Assembly: GCA_013360535.1 (NCBI GenBank)
Contig: JABWBL010000153.1
Location: 1 to 7,547 of the forward strand
Direction of reading: 5' to 3'
Length of the DNA: 7,547 nucleotides
DNA from: Planctomycetaceae bacterium
GTDB taxonomy: Bacteria; Planctomycetota; UBA1135; GCA-002686595
Shown here: one piece after another, positions 1-6,285 of the stretch
Layout of the letters: the number at the start of each line of letters is the position of its first letter
Numbering within the stretch: position 1 is the stretch's first letter
The notes under the pieces: model-generated
What the model was told of the DNA's origin: nothing
The model's input: the letters and a program-made list of their open reading frames with translations, nothing else
Databases searched by the model: none
Position numbers and translations under genes: made by a program

Positions 1-990
1 CGGCGCCGAGCCCGCCATCGCCGCGCCGAACAGCACGCGCCCTGCGAGCAGCCACTCGTAGGTCGGCGCCAGCGCCTGCACGACCAGCGCGAGCGCACAC
101 AACGCCGCACAGCGCTTGAGCGCGCGAAACGCTCCCAGCCGGTCGCCGTACCTCCCCCACAGGGGCATCGCGACGAGGTTCGCGGCCGACATCGTGAAGA
201 ACAGTGCCCCCGTGCTCGGCTCGAGGCCCTCGATCGACGTGCCGAGGTCGCGCACGTGCAGCTCGAGCAGCGGATTGGTCGCCCCCATGCCGTACTGCAG
301 CCAGAAGAGCAGCCCGATCGACGCCCACAGCGTGTCCTGCCCACGCAGCTCGGCGATGTCGCCGAACAGCGCGCCGAGCCCGCGCTTGCGCTCGCCCGGC
401 TCCGGCTCCGCGCGCCGGTGATTCATGTCCTCGTGGGCGAAGAGGAGCACGACCACCGCGGAAACCGCCGACAGCGCCGCGACCGCCAGATAGACCTCGC
501 GGATGCCGAATTCGGCGCGCAAGAGCTCGCCCACGAGCGGCCCGAGGATCGCGCCGAGCACCATCGACGTGCCGAGCCGGCTGGACACGCGCGACTGCTC
601 CGCCGCCGGCGCGAGCACACTCACCAGCGTCACGCTCGGCGCCACGAAACCGGAGAACATCCCCTGCGCGATGCGCAACGCGAACAGCTCCCACGGATTG
701 CGCGCGAAGCTCATCGCGCCGACGAACACCGTGATCGCGAGCATCGAGCGCAGCACCATCAGCCTGCGCCCCACCCGATCGCCGAGCGCTCCCCACAACG
801 GGCTCGCCAGCGCCGCGCACAACGGCGCCGCGCCGTAGAGCACGCCCGCCCAGGTAGCGATCTCCGCCTTGTCCGTCAGCCCGAGCGCCTCCAGCTGGCT
901 GGGGAAGAACGGCAAGAACGCCATCATCCCGATCGCTGTCACCGTGTTCGCGAACCACACGGCCGCAAAAGTCTGCTTCCAGCGCGACAT
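1..990 (-). CDS. MFS transporter, DHA1 drug-efflux type (3' end missing)
   Basis: Membrane transporter of the major facilitator superfamily; the C-terminus lies beyond the left edge and 330 residues are visible. I translated it by hand from the ATG at 990. It opens with MSRWKQTFAAVWFANTVTAI and has hydrophobic segments at about residues 8-30, 46-68, 78-96, 101-127, 139-157, 166-185, 221-245, 261-279 and 291-309, with the tenth beginning near 313. The loop after segment 2 carries motif A (GALGDRVGRR, 67-76) and a second copy (GRYGDRLG, 279-286) follows segment 8, as expected for the two 6-helix halves. A charged linker rich in Glu, Arg and Lys (186-219) separates the halves. Family knowledge suggests proton-driven efflux of small molecules; the substrate is unknown. 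The gene starts 77 nt after the HD-GYP gene. A 6-bp inverted repeat (995-1012) sits just before the start codon, and no strong Shine-Dalgarno is seen. Confidence 0.9.
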   Translation of the reverse strand, partial: MSRWKQTFAAVWFANTVTAIGMMAFLPFFPSQLEALGLTDKAEIATWAGVLYGAAPLCAALASPLWGALGDRVGRRLMVLRSMLAITVFVGAMSFARNPWELFALRIAQGMFSGFVAPSVTLVSVLAPAAEQSRVSSRLGTSMVLGAILGPLVGELLRAEFGIREVYLAVAALSAVSAVVVLLFAHEDMNHRRAEPEPGERKRGLGALFGDIAELRGQDTLWASIGLLFWLQYGMGATNPLLELHVRDLGTSIEGLEPSTGALFFTMSAANLVAMPLWGRYGDRLGAFRALKRCAALCALALVVQALAPTYEWLLAGRVLFGAAMAGSAP

Positions 991-1048
991 CGAGCGCGAG
1001 AGCCTACTCGCGGAACGGCTCCGGTTCTCCCGGCAAGCCACCGCCACT

Positions 1049-1074
1049 GCCGCGTCAACTCGCCGCGTCAGCTC
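1049..1074. repeat. 13-bp tandem duplication at the end of the HD-GYP gene
   Basis: The unit GCCGCGTCAACTC (1049-1061) is followed directly by GCCGCGTCAGCTC (1062-1074), with one mismatch, and then by the start of a third partial copy. The HD-GYP stop codon (1068-1070) lies in the second unit, so a slippage duplication appears to have set or shifted the C-terminal residues of that protein. It is seen directly in the sequence; no function is inferred. Confidence 0.6.
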
Positions 1075-2585
1075 GCCGCGCGTTGCCCGTCGGCGAGCGT
1101 CGTCTCGACGGCCCGGTGGCCGGGATCGGCGAGCGCGGCGCGGATGCGGCCGACCTCGTCGCGGTGGGCGACGAAGGCGGCGACGACGGCGGGGTCGAAA
1201 TGGCGACCGGATTGCTCCTCGAGGTAGGCGAGCGCCTCCTCGTGGCTCCACGGGCGCTTGTAGGGCCGCACGGAAGTGAGCGCGTCGTACACGTCGGCCA
1301 CCGAGACGATGCGCGCGGCGAGCGGGATCTGCTCGCCCGTGAGGCCGCGCGGGTACCCCTTGCCGTCCCAGCGCTCGTGGTGGCACCAGGCGATGTCGAG
1401 GCCCATGGCGAGGAACGGATGGTCGCCGCCGCCGGCGAGGATCGCGCGCAAGGTTTGCGCGCCGATCTCGGCGTGCGTGCGCATCACCTTCCATTCGGCG
1501 TCGTTGAGGCGGCCCGGCTTGAGCAGGATCGAGTCGGGGATGCCGACCTTGCCGACGTCGTGCAGCGGCGCCGACTTGACCAGCGCTCCGATCCACTCGT
1601 CGGTCACCAGGCGCACGTGCAGCCCGCGGGAGCGCAGCGCCTCCGCGGCGAGGCGACAGTACTGGCTGACACGCTCGACGTGCAGTCCGGTCTCGTTGTC
1701 GCGCTGCTCGGCGACCTTCGCCATGGCGAGGATCGTCTCGTCGTGCGCGATGCGGTTCTCGCAGCGGCCGAACGAGTTCCCCGCGGCGAAGGCGGTCGCG
1801 CCGGCGATCGACACGAGCAGCTCGATCTTCTCGGCGCCGAGCTCGCCACCCACCTCGTCGGTGGCCGGCACGATCAGCGTGCCGATCTCGCGATCGCCGC
1901 CGGGCAGGGATTGGTAGAGCAGGCCCTCGTCGGGCAGCGTGCCGGACTGGGCGCCGCGTGCGCCGCAGTGCTCGGGCGTGATCGCGTACTCGACGCGTGC
2001 ACCGCTGACGCCGCAGATCTCGCGCGTGGCGAGGGCCGCGACCTCGGCGACCTGCCCGAGCGTGTTCGCCCGGCCCAGATCCTCGGCGAAACGGCGCATG
2101 CGCAGCAGCGCGCGCGACTGTTCGTGGATGCGGCGCTCGAGGCTGTCGGTCAGGCTCGACAGGCGCGCGCGAGAGACGTTGAGCGCGGCCGTCGCCTCGT
2201 GCTCGGCGACGATGCGGCGGTGCTCGCTCTCGCATTCCTCGAGCACGGGCGCGAGCGTCTCGCGCGTGAACGGGCTCGCGACGAGCTGGAAGACGTGCGC
2301 GCGGCGCAGCGCGTTCGCGATCGTCGTGATGTCGGCGTGGCCTGCGGCGAGCACCGTCACCGACTCCGGCGACTCGCTGCGCGCGCGCGCGAGCAGCTCG
2401 ATGCCATCGATGCGCGGCAGGTCCTGCGCGGACACGATCACCGCGAAGGTGCGACCGTCGCGGATCGTGGCGAGCGCCTCTTCCGCGGTCGCGGCGAGCC
2501 AGACCTCGTGCTCGGCCTCGAACCAGCGACGGAAGGACTCGCGGACGGCGTCGTCGCCGTCGACGTAGAGGATGCGGGAGGTCAT
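1068..2585 (-). CDS. HD-GYP c-di-GMP phosphodiesterase with degenerate receiver domain
   Basis: 505-residue cytoplasmic signalling protein, predicted to hydrolyse cyclic di-GMP (RpfG-like HD-GYP family). Residues 4-115 form a receiver fold, 120-165 a charged helical linker, about 168-275 a GAF-like region, and about 283-475 the HD-GYP domain. The catalytic signature is intact: HDVGKVGIPD (342-351) and HHERWDGKGYP (402-412), plus H302 in ETGLHVERV. The receiver domain is unusual. The phospho-acceptor Asp is Ala53 (VSAQDLPRIDG), one of the usual acidic pair is Gly10 (VDGDD), the Thr/Ser position is Ala81, and the Lys of the usual KPF motif is Ser104 (ASPF). It therefore looks unable to be phosphorylated and may act as a pseudo-receiver. 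I start at the ATG at 2585, where receiver homology begins; the open frame extends to 2687, but that part is Arg-rich and does not look like protein. It follows the UPF0210 gene by 138 nt and is probably a separate unit; no link to the microcompartment is visible. Confidence 0.93.
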   Translation of the reverse strand: MTSRILYVDGDDAVRESFRRWFEAEHEVWLAATAEEALATIRDGRTFAVIVSAQDLPRIDGIELLARARSESPESVTVLAAGHADITTIANALRRAHVFQLVASPFTRETLAPVLEECESEHRRIVAEHEATAALNVSRARLSSLTDSLERRIHEQSRALLRMRRFAEDLGRANTLGQVAEVAALATREICGVSGARVEYAITPEHCGARGAQSGTLPDEGLLYQSLPGGDREIGTLIVPATDEVGGELGAEKIELLVSIAGATAFAAGNSFGRCENRIAHDETILAMAKVAEQRDNETGLHVERVSQYCRLAAEALRSRGLHVRLVTDEWIGALVKSAPLHDVGKVGIPDSILLKPGRLNDAEWKVMRTHAEIGAQTLRAILAGGGDHPFLAMGLDIAWCHHERWDGKGYPRGLTGEQIPLAARIVSVADVYDALTSVRPYKRPWSHEEALAYLEEQSGRHFDPAVVAAFVAHRDEVGRIRAALADPGHRAVETTLADGQRAAS

Positions 2586-2594
2586 CGGGGGATC

Positions 2595-2620
2595 GCGTTC
2601 CGGACGATCCGGAGCGTTCC
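2595..2620. repeat. Compact repeat upstream of the HD-GYP start (possible operator)
   Basis: Two copies of the self-complementary TCCGGA (2599-2604 and 2608-2613) are separated by 3 nt, and a direct repeat GCGTTCC flanks them (2595-2601 and 2614-2620). The block lies 10-35 nt before the HD-GYP start codon. This is where an operator or an RNA hairpin controlling translation could sit. No convincing -35/-10 or sigma-54 elements were found in the 138-nt gap. Chance occurrence in GC-rich DNA is a real possibility. Confidence 0.3.
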
Positions 2621-2693
2621 CGATTTCGGACGCCTCACCCCGTGCGACTTGAGCGCACTTCGCCCATCCACGGCGCCTGCGCAGCATTCCCCG

Positions 2694-2707
2694 GGCGCGC
2701 TCGCGCC
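2694..2707 (-). terminator. Weak GC hairpin after the microcompartment operon
   Basis: The arms GGCGCG and CGCGCC are exact inverted repeats with only 2 nt between them, so the folded form would have about 5 bp and a 4-nt loop. It begins 16 nt after the UPF0210 stop codon, where the operon would be expected to end. There is no T-tract, so intrinsic termination is doubtful. It is recorded because the 138-nt gap here is the longest in the window. Confidence 0.22.
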
Positions 2708-2723
2708 GCCCCGAGAAGCCTTT

Positions 2724-4088
2724 TCAGTTCTTGTAGCTCTGGATCGGCGCCGGGATGCGGCCGCCGCGGCGGTGGAGCACGTCGCAGGAGAACTTGCCGG
2801 GATCCTGCACGATCGCGGTGCCGAGCAGGCCACCCCACTCGACCGTCTCGCCCGGGCCCTTGCCGGGCACGGGGATGATGCGCACGGCCGTGGTCTTGGC
2901 GTTGACCATGCCGATCGCCATCTCGTCGGCGATGATGCCGGTGAGCGTGGCCGCGCTGGTGTTGCCGGGCACCGCGACCATGTCGAGGCCGACCGAGCAG
3001 ACGCTCGTCATCGCCTCGAGCTTCGCGAGGCTGAGCGCGCCGACGCGCACGGCGTCGATCATGCCCGCGTCCTCGCTGACGGGGATGAACGCGCCCGACA
3101 GGCCGCCGACGCTCGAGCTCGCCATCGCGCCGCCCTTCTTGACCGCGTCGGTCAAGAGCGCGAGCGCCGCCGTCGTGCCGGGAGCGCCGGTGCGCTCGAC
3201 GCCGATCAGCTCGAGGATGTCCGAGACGGAGTCGCCCAGCGCCGGTGTGGGCGCGAGGCTGATGTCGACGATGCCGAAGCTCGTGCCCAGCCGCCGCGCG
3301 GCCTCGCGGCCGACGAGCTCGCCCATGCGCGTGATCTTGAAGGCCGTGCGCTTGACGGTTTCCGCGACCGCGAGCAGGTCGGGCTCGGGACCGAGCTTCG
3401 CGATCGCCGCGCGCACGACGCCGGGGCCGCTGACGCCGACGTTGACGACCGTCTCCGGCTCGCCGGTGCCGATGTGCGCGCCAGCGACGAACGGGTTGTC
3501 CTCGACCGCGTTGCAGAAGCACACGAGCTTCGCGCAACCCAGACCGCCCTGGTCAGCCGTGAGCCGCGCCGTCTCGAGGATCACCTCGGAGAAGCGCGAC
3601 ACCGCGCTCATGTTGATGCCGGCCTTCGTCGTGCCGAGTGACACCGACGAGCACACGTGCTGCGTCTCCTTCAGCGCGCGCGGGATCGAGCGGAACAGCG
3701 CGTCGTCGGAGTGCGTGAAGCCCTTGTGCACGTAGGCCGTGAAGCCGCCGATGAAGTCGACGCCGCAGGCCTTCGCCGCCGCGTCGAGCGCGCGCGCGAA
3801 CGGCACGAGGTCATCGGTCGCGCTCGCCGCCGCCACCCAGCTGATCGGCGTGGTCGCGATGCGCTTGTTGACGATCGGGATGCCGTAGTCGGCGGAGATG
3901 CCGCGTCCGACCTCCTGCAGCCCGCGCGCGTGGTGCACGATCTTGGTGTAGATCTTCTCGCAGGCGCTCTCGACGTCGGGGTCGGCGCAATCGAACAGGC
4001 TGATGCCCAGCGTGATCGTGCGGATGTCGAGCGTCTCCAGCTCGATCATCCTCACGGTCTCGAGGATCTCGCGGTCGGTGAACGGCAT
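2724..4088 (-). CDS. UPF0210 / DUF711 family protein (PFL-like fold)
   Basis: 454 residues, the usual full length for UPF0210 (DUF711), a widespread family of unknown biochemical function. Its structures have been described as resembling pyruvate formate-lyase and other glycyl-radical enzymes (family knowledge, recalled). Family-typical segments visible here are the N-terminal [22 protein letters not shown] (26-34), GYDFIGGF-like [14 protein letters not shown] (110-123), the Cys cluster [18 protein letters not shown] (184-201), [11 protein letters not shown] (216-226), [12 protein letters not shown] (271-282) and the C-terminal [13 protein letters not shown]. Nine cysteines are present (34, 43, 108, 146, 185, 190, 192, 364, 435); those at 185-192 are the densest cluster. 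The ATG at 4088 lies 25 nt after the ACT-protein stop. In many bacteria UPF0210 is encoded beside a UPF0237 ACT protein, and this arrangement is kept here, but at the end of a microcompartment operon. Whether it is enzyme cargo or a metabolite sensor is unknown. No targeting extension is visible on this protein itself. Confidence 0.95.
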   Translation of the reverse strand: MPFTDREILETVRMIELETLDIRTITLGISLFDCADPDVESACEKIYTKIVHHARGLQEVGRGISADYGIPIVNKRIATTPISWVAAASATDDLVPFARALDAAAKACGVDFIGGFTAYVHKGFTHSDDALFRSIPRALKETQHVCSSVSLGTTKAGINMSAVSRFSEVILETARLTADQGGLGCAKLVCFCNAVEDNPFVAGAHIGTGEPETVVNVGVSGPGVVRAAIAKLGPEPDLLAVAETVKRTAFKITRMGELVGREAARRLGTSFGIVDISLAPTPALGDSVSDILELIGVERTGAPGTTAALALLTDAVKKGGAMASSSVGGLSGAFIPVSEDAGMIDAVRVGALSLAKLEAMTSVCSVGLDMVAVPGNTSAATLTGIIADEMAIGMVNAKTTAVRIIPVPGKGPGETVEWGGLLGTAIVQDPGKFSCDVLHRRGGRIPAPIQSYKN

Positions 4089-4113
4089 GGCGTTGGGATT
4101 CCCTGAGAGCGCG

Positions 4114-4623
4114 CTAGACGCGGTGCATGAAGCGGAAGACGCGCTCGTGCATGACGCGCACGACGTAGTCGTCGGGGCCGCCCATGCACTCGAGCGTGCC
4201 CTTGAGTTGCGCGAAGCCGGAGCCGGGCGGGAGCTCGACCATCAGCACGATGTGGAAGTAGCCTTCGACGACTTTCTGCGAGATGTCGAGGATGTTGGCC
4301 TTCGAGTTCGCGAGCGCGCCGGTGAGCTCGCTCAGCACGCCCGGACGGTTCTTGCCCGCGGCGGTGACGACGACGCCGGTGAAGCTCGCCAGCTCGCCCT
4401 CGGCCGGCGGCTCGGGCAGGTGCGGCAGCGAGCGCTGCGCGAAGGCCGCGTCGGGGCCGCGACTCGGCGCGGGCTCGCGATACGTACCGCCGCGGGTCTG
4501 GACCACGACGCCCATCTCGCGCGCGGTGTCCTGCGCCTGGGGCGTGACGATCGTGCCTTCTTCGACCTCGATCACGCGCGAGTTCGCGCGGCGGACGTCT
4601 TCACTGGTGAGGAATCGGGTCAT
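4114..4623 (-). CDS. UPF0237-type ACT-domain protein with BMC-like N-terminal module
   Basis: 169 residues. Residues about 82-155 are an ACT domain, a small ligand-binding fold that usually binds amino acids: [20 protein letters not shown] (84-103), then [20 protein letters not shown] (110-129). The end [13 protein letters not shown] matches the tail typical of the UPF0237 family. UPF0237 proteins are usually only about 90 residues, so the first 80 residues are an addition. They consist of a module at 3-45 (FLTSEDVRR, then [20 protein letters not shown]) and a Pro-rich linker (46-78, including [10 protein letters not shown]). The module also occurs in the 114-residue neighbour upstream and resembles, from memory, N-terminal segments of BMC-associated proteins such as EutT. 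It may target or dock this protein to the shell (inference). The gene starts 3 nt after the upstream stop, so translational coupling is likely, and it precedes UPF0210 by 25 nt. No Shine-Dalgarno precedes the ATG. Confidence 0.88.
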   Translation of the reverse strand: MTRFLTSEDVRRANSRVIEVEEGTIVTPQAQDTAREMGVVVQTRGGTYREPAPSRGPDAAFAQRSLPHLPEPPAEGELASFTGVVVTAAGKNRPGVLSELTGALANSKANILDISQKVVEGYFHIVLMVELPPGSGFAQLKGTLECMGGPDDYVVRVMHERVFRFMHRV

Positions 4624-4626
4624 GGT

Positions 4627-4971
4627 TCACGCGAAGGGCACGGGGCCCGAAGGAGTCATGCGGGCGACGCTGGCCTTGCCGTTCGAGACGACTACGACGT
4701 AGGTCGCGTCGCTCGAGAGCATCTTCGACCACGTGCAGCCGCCGCCGGATCCGCCGCCACAGGCCCCGCCGCAGCCGCAGGACCCAGCGCCGGAAACACC
4801 GGGATTTCCGGCGAAATTCGCGCCCGCGTCGCCGCGCACGACGGTGATCCCCAGTTCGAAGGCAGCGTCGAGCGCCGAGGGCGTCGCGAGCGTGTCGGGC
4901 CCGAGCACGAGGCGAGCGCCACGCGCGAGCGCGCGGACATCCGCCTCGGTGTAGAGCCGCTTGCCTGCCAC
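4627..4971 (-). CDS. Small protein: BMC-like module plus Gly/Cys-rich hinge (unknown function)
   Basis: 114 residues, not recognised as a named family. Residues 5-46 repeat the module seen in the ACT protein: RLYTEADVRALARGARLVLG, then DTLATPSALDAAFELGITVV. A Gly/Ala/Ser-rich segment follows with four cysteines at 65, 67, 71 and 79 (CGCGGACGGGSGGGC, pattern CxCx3Cx7C). A short C-terminal part with a predicted beta strand comes last (YVVVVSNGKASVARM, 91-105). The cysteines could hold a metal or Fe-S cluster, or form disulfides; this is inference. The start is GTG at 4971, 8 nt after the T1 stop. It is the only start that keeps the whole module, and no Shine-Dalgarno is visible. The tight position between a shell gene and the ACT gene makes a microcompartment role likely. 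The module and the tight packing support a real gene, but the exact start is less certain. Confidence 0.76.
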   Translation of the reverse strand: MAGKRLYTEADVRALARGARLVLGPDTLATPSALDAAFELGITVVRGDAGANFAGNPGVSGAGSCGCGGACGGGSGGGCTWSKMLSSDATYVVVVSNGKASVARMTPSGPVPFA

Positions 4972-4979
4972 GGGATCGA

Positions 4980-5576
4980 CTAGAGGTGCTGCGACAGTTC
5001 GGGGTGCGGGCGCGCGATCACGACCTCGCGCGCGAGCTGGCCGCGGGAACCCGCGAGGCTCGCGCCGGAGGTCACCGACGAGCGCACGTCGCTGAGCGAG
5101 CCCGTGAGCACGAAGAAGCTCTTGCCGCCGAGGCCGTTGGCGATGCGCAGGTCGAGCAGGTCGACGCTGGCGGTCTTGAGCGCCGCGTCGGCGGCGACGA
5201 TCGAGCTCGCGACGGTCGTGGTCTCGATCACGCCCAGCGCATCGAGCTGGCCCGAGATGCGCCCGCCCTTGCGGCGCAGCATCGGCACGACCTGCTCGTG
5301 CACCTGCGGGATCACGAGCTGGTCGACGAGGTCCGTGCCCGCGAGCTCCGCACCGCGGCGCGCGGCCGAGCGCACGTCCTGCACGGAGCCCGTGAACAGC
5401 AGCACGTACTTGCCCGGCTGCACCGGCGTCGCGAACAGCAGCTCGACCGCGGCTTCCTTGAGCACGCTGTCGGCCACCTCGACGCCACGCGCGACGCTCG
5501 AGAGCTCGAGCAGGCCGATCGTGGGCTCGAGCTTCGCGTCCTCGCGCAGCTCGGGGTTCAGGTCATTGCGGTTCAT
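4980..5576 (-). CDS. BMC-T shell protein, T1 type (tandem BMC domains)
   Basis: 198-residue trimer-forming shell protein with two fused BMC domains at about residues 19-98 (TIGLLELSSVARGVEVADSV) and 112-190 (ALGVIETTTVASSIVAADAA). Each has the pattern of an ALG.IE strand, a helix, and a second half, here VLLFTGSVQDVRSA and FFVLTGSLSDVRSS. Three copies would form one pseudohexameric tile. It closely resembles, as I recall it, BMC-T1 of Haliangium ochraceum (Hoch_5812), including the HEQ between domains and the GIGGK-like pore loop (GLGGKSFF here). There is no cysteine in the protein, so it cannot carry an Fe-S cluster at the pore as PduT does. The ATG at 5576 overlaps the BMC-P 2 stop by 4 nt (ATGA), and a good Shine-Dalgarno, GAGGA at 5588-5584, lies 7 nt upstream, which fixes the start. 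Confidence 0.95.
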   Translation of the reverse strand: MNRNDLNPELREDAKLEPTIGLLELSSVARGVEVADSVLKEAAVELLFATPVQPGKYVLLFTGSVQDVRSAARRGAELAGTDLVDQLVIPQVHEQVVPMLRRKGGRISGQLDALGVIETTTVASSIVAADAALKTASVDLLDLRIANGLGGKSFFVLTGSLSDVRSSVTSGASLAGSRGQLAREVVIARPHPELSQHL

Positions 5577-5929
5577 CGCTTGTTCCTCGCATCGCGCCCG
5601 TTGGAGGCCTCGTGGGCGGCAGGTTGGTCGTGAGCAGCGGTCGGGCCGACGCGCCGGCCGTCGGCGAGCTCCATCGAGTCGATGATCGCGGCGACGGCAG
5701 TCTGGAAGCCGATGTCGTGGCCCTTGCCGATCACGTGGCGCGCCGCGCGGCCGAAGACGACCAGCACACGCTCGCCGATGCCGGCGCCGAGCGGGTCGAC
5801 CGCGATCAGCGTCTCCGCGCTCGGCTTGCCGTCGGTGGTGTAGGGCTGGATCACGAGGAAACGACAGCCCGTGAGCGTCGGATCCTTGACCGACGACCAC
5901 ACGTGGCCGACGACGGTTCCAAGCAGCAT
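5573..5929 (-). CDS. BMC-P vertex protein 2 (EutN/CcmL family)
   Basis: 118 residues. EutN/CcmL proteins form pentamers that close the vertices of the icosahedral shell. The fold spans about residues 1-88: MLLGTVVGHVWSS, LTGCRFLVIQPY, ETLIAVDPLGAGIGERVLVV, then FGRAARHVIGKG and AAIIDSMEL. The DPLGAG(I/F)GE segment is diagnostic. A 28-residue polar tail (91-118, Arg/Asn/His-rich, ending RDARNKR) exceeds the core and differs from the tail of BMC-P 1. The ATG at 5929 comes 2 nt after the BMC-P 1 stop, with GGGGAG (complement of 5936-5941) 6 nt upstream as ribosome-binding site. It differs enough from BMC-P 1 to be an old paralogue rather than a recent copy. Confidence 0.93.
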   Translation of the reverse strand: MLLGTVVGHVWSSVKDPTLTGCRFLVIQPYTTDGKPSAETLIAVDPLGAGIGERVLVVFGRAARHVIGKGHDIGFQTAVAAIIDSMELADGRRVGPTAAHDQPAAHEASNGRDARNKR

Positions 5930-5931
5930 CG

Positions 5932-6285
5932 CTAGCTCCCCTTCTTGCGCGACTCGCGCGCGGGCGGCTCGCCACCGCCGGGGTTGTCCATCCAGTCCGC
6001 GGGCGCGAGCGGCGCATCGAGCTCGTCGACGATGCCCACCACCGCGGCCTCGAACGCGTACTCGCCATCGCCGCCACACGCCACGCGCGCGGCCTTGCCG
6101 AAGGCGACGATCACGCGCTGCCCGAAGGCGGCGCCGAGCGGATCCGCGGCGATCACCGGAGTGACCTTGGGCGCACCGGGCTCGCGGCGCTCGTCGAGCG
6201 CCTGGATCACGAGCAGGCGCTTGCCCTCGAGATCCGCCGCCTTGCGCGTCGCCCACACCTCGCCGACCACACGACCGAGGAACAT
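5932..6285 (-). CDS. BMC-P vertex protein 1 (EutN/CcmL family)
   Basis: 117-residue pentameric vertex protein. Core about residues 1-90: MFLGRVVGEVWATRKAADLE, GKRLLVIQALDE, PVIAADPLGAAFGQRVIVAF, then GKAARVACGGDGEYAFEAAV and GIVDELD. The opening (F/L)LGRVVGEVWAT and the DPLGA-FGQ-V segment are standard for EutN/CcmL. A 27-residue tail (91-117) contains a WMDNPGGGEPP stretch and ends in basic residues. The ATG at 6285 overlaps the TGA of the T2 gene by one base (TGATG), which argues for coupled translation. A G-run (GGGGG) 7 nt upstream is a poor Shine-Dalgarno. The open frame extends upstream to 6471, but that part is a shadow of the T2 gene. Two or more BMC-P types are common in shells of this kind. 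Confidence 0.93.
   Translation of the reverse strand: MFLGRVVGEVWATRKAADLEGKRLLVIQALDERREPGAPKVTPVIAADPLGAAFGQRVIVAFGKAARVACGGDGEYAFEAAVVGIVDELDAPLAPADWMDNPGGGEPPARESRKKGS

Noticed and set aside
995..1012. CGCGAG / CTCGCG inverted repeat before the MFS start
   Set aside because: The 6-bp stem with 6-nt loop is exact, but repeats of this size are frequent by chance at this GC content, and there is no T-tract or other signal.
256..1227. Plus-strand open frame of 323 codons over the MFS gene
   Set aside because: The complementary strand encodes a transporter with motif A and regular hydrophobic segments. The plus frame is His/Arg/Gln-rich and spans both the MFS gene and the end of the HD-GYP gene.
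2586..2687. Upstream extension of the HD-GYP protein by 34 residues
   Set aside because: The added residues are Arg-rich, lie in the intergenic gap and do not resemble a receiver N-terminus; the ATG at 2585 begins exactly where homology begins.
1083..3641. Very long open frame on the plus strand (852 codons)
   Set aside because: It runs antisense to the HD-GYP and UPF0210 genes, both of which have clear family motifs. The translation is Arg/Ala/Asp-rich with no recognisable domain, typical of shadow frames in GC-rich DNA.
2724..4088. Calling the UPF0210 protein an active glycyl-radical enzyme
   Set aside because: The PFL resemblance is one of fold only. I see no C-terminal glycyl-radical motif of the RVxGY type, and no activase gene is present in the window.
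4980..5576. PduT-like Fe-S cluster at the T1 trimer pore
   Set aside because: The protein contains no cysteine, so it cannot ligate a cluster as PduT does.
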